Assembly (NCBI RefSeq): GCF_029319185.1 | Contig: NZ_CP119754.1 | Coordinates: forward strand, 1,302,001-1,366,000 | DNA: 64,000 bases | Direction of reading: 5' to 3' | Origin: Superficieibacter sp. HKU1 | GTDB taxonomy: Bacteria; Pseudomonadota; Gammaproteobacteria; Enterobacterales; Enterobacteriaceae | Shown: positions 63,938-64,000 of the stretch, piece after piece | How the letters are laid out: every line of letters begins with the position of its first letter | Position numbering within the stretch: position 1 is the stretch's first letter | Made by a program: the position numbers and the translations under genes | Notes under the pieces: generated by a model | Database searches by the model: none | The model's input: the letters and a program-made list of their open reading frames with translations, nothing else | Told to the model about the DNA's origin: nothing

Positions 63938-64000
63938 TTAGGCAGTAACCGTCACTTTTTGCCCGTCAAAAGCGACGGTCTGACCGGCCACAATCTTGCA
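63938..64000 (-). CDS. ybcJ: RNA-binding S4-like protein YbcJ, C-terminal part
   Basis: The last 20 codons of ybcJ (CKIVAGQTVAFDGQKVTVTA) with its stop codon; the rest lies beyond the right edge. It matches the C-terminus of E. coli YbcJ, a small S4-domain RNA-binding protein. It marks the return to the K-12 gene order after the LacI/PTS insertion. Confidence 0.85.
   Translation of the reverse strand, partial: CKIVAGQTVAFDGQKVTVTA

Overview
The window is chromosomal DNA of an enterobacterium. From maa to ybcJ the backbone follows the E. coli K-12 gene order, and the proteins resemble the E. coli ones closely enough to name on sight. Several differences point to a Citrobacter- or Salmonella-like relative rather than E. 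coli: an sfbABC-type transporter follows ybbP, copA and cueR are adjacent, aes is absent between hemH and gsk, and the allantoin cluster is missing. The genus is an inference; no marker gene that would fix it lies in the window.

Layout. 1-12,000: ylaC (partial), maa, hha-tomB, the acrAB efflux operon with divergent acrR, mscK, ybaM-priC, ybaN. 12,100-21,100: apt, dnaX (with its programmed frameshift), ybaB-recR, heat-shock htpG, adk, hemH, gsk. 21,100-27,100: a six-gene chaperone-usher fimbrial operon inserted between gsk and ybaL. 27,400-32,500: ybaL, fsr, ushA. 32,500-36,600: an accessory segment between ushA and ybaK with a putative PD-(D/E)XK nuclease, a ketopantoate-reductase-like enzyme, a cold-shock-domain protein, a YaiL-like protein and an RluA-family pseudouridine synthase. 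36,700-48,200: ybaK, the small RNA ChiX, ybaP, copA/cueR, ybbJ-qmcA, cnoX, ybbO, tesA, ybbAP. 48,400-53,200: sfbABC, an AT-rich yeeN, a gene-poor stretch and a DUF4126-like membrane protein. 53,400-64,000: selU, the 3' stub of allS, purEK, an unrecognised membrane protein, lpxH-ppiB, cysS, ybcI, a LacI/PTS pair inserted before ybcJ (partial).

Regulatory sites readable by eye include the AcrR palindrome, a marbox at the start of acrR, a sigma-32 promoter before htpG, the CueR operator with its 19-bp spacer, the PurR box before purE, a LacI-type palindrome before the PTS gene, the ChiX promoter and gene, and several hairpin terminators. REP/BIME elements sit at five intergenic sites, two of them next to rearranged segments.

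The least explained items are the zinc-motif nuclease (32,493-33,608), the GTG-started membrane protein wedged between lpxH and purE (56,647-57,486), and the PTS/LacI pair with no sugar-processing gene beside it. None of these is shown by the sequence alone to be a new system.
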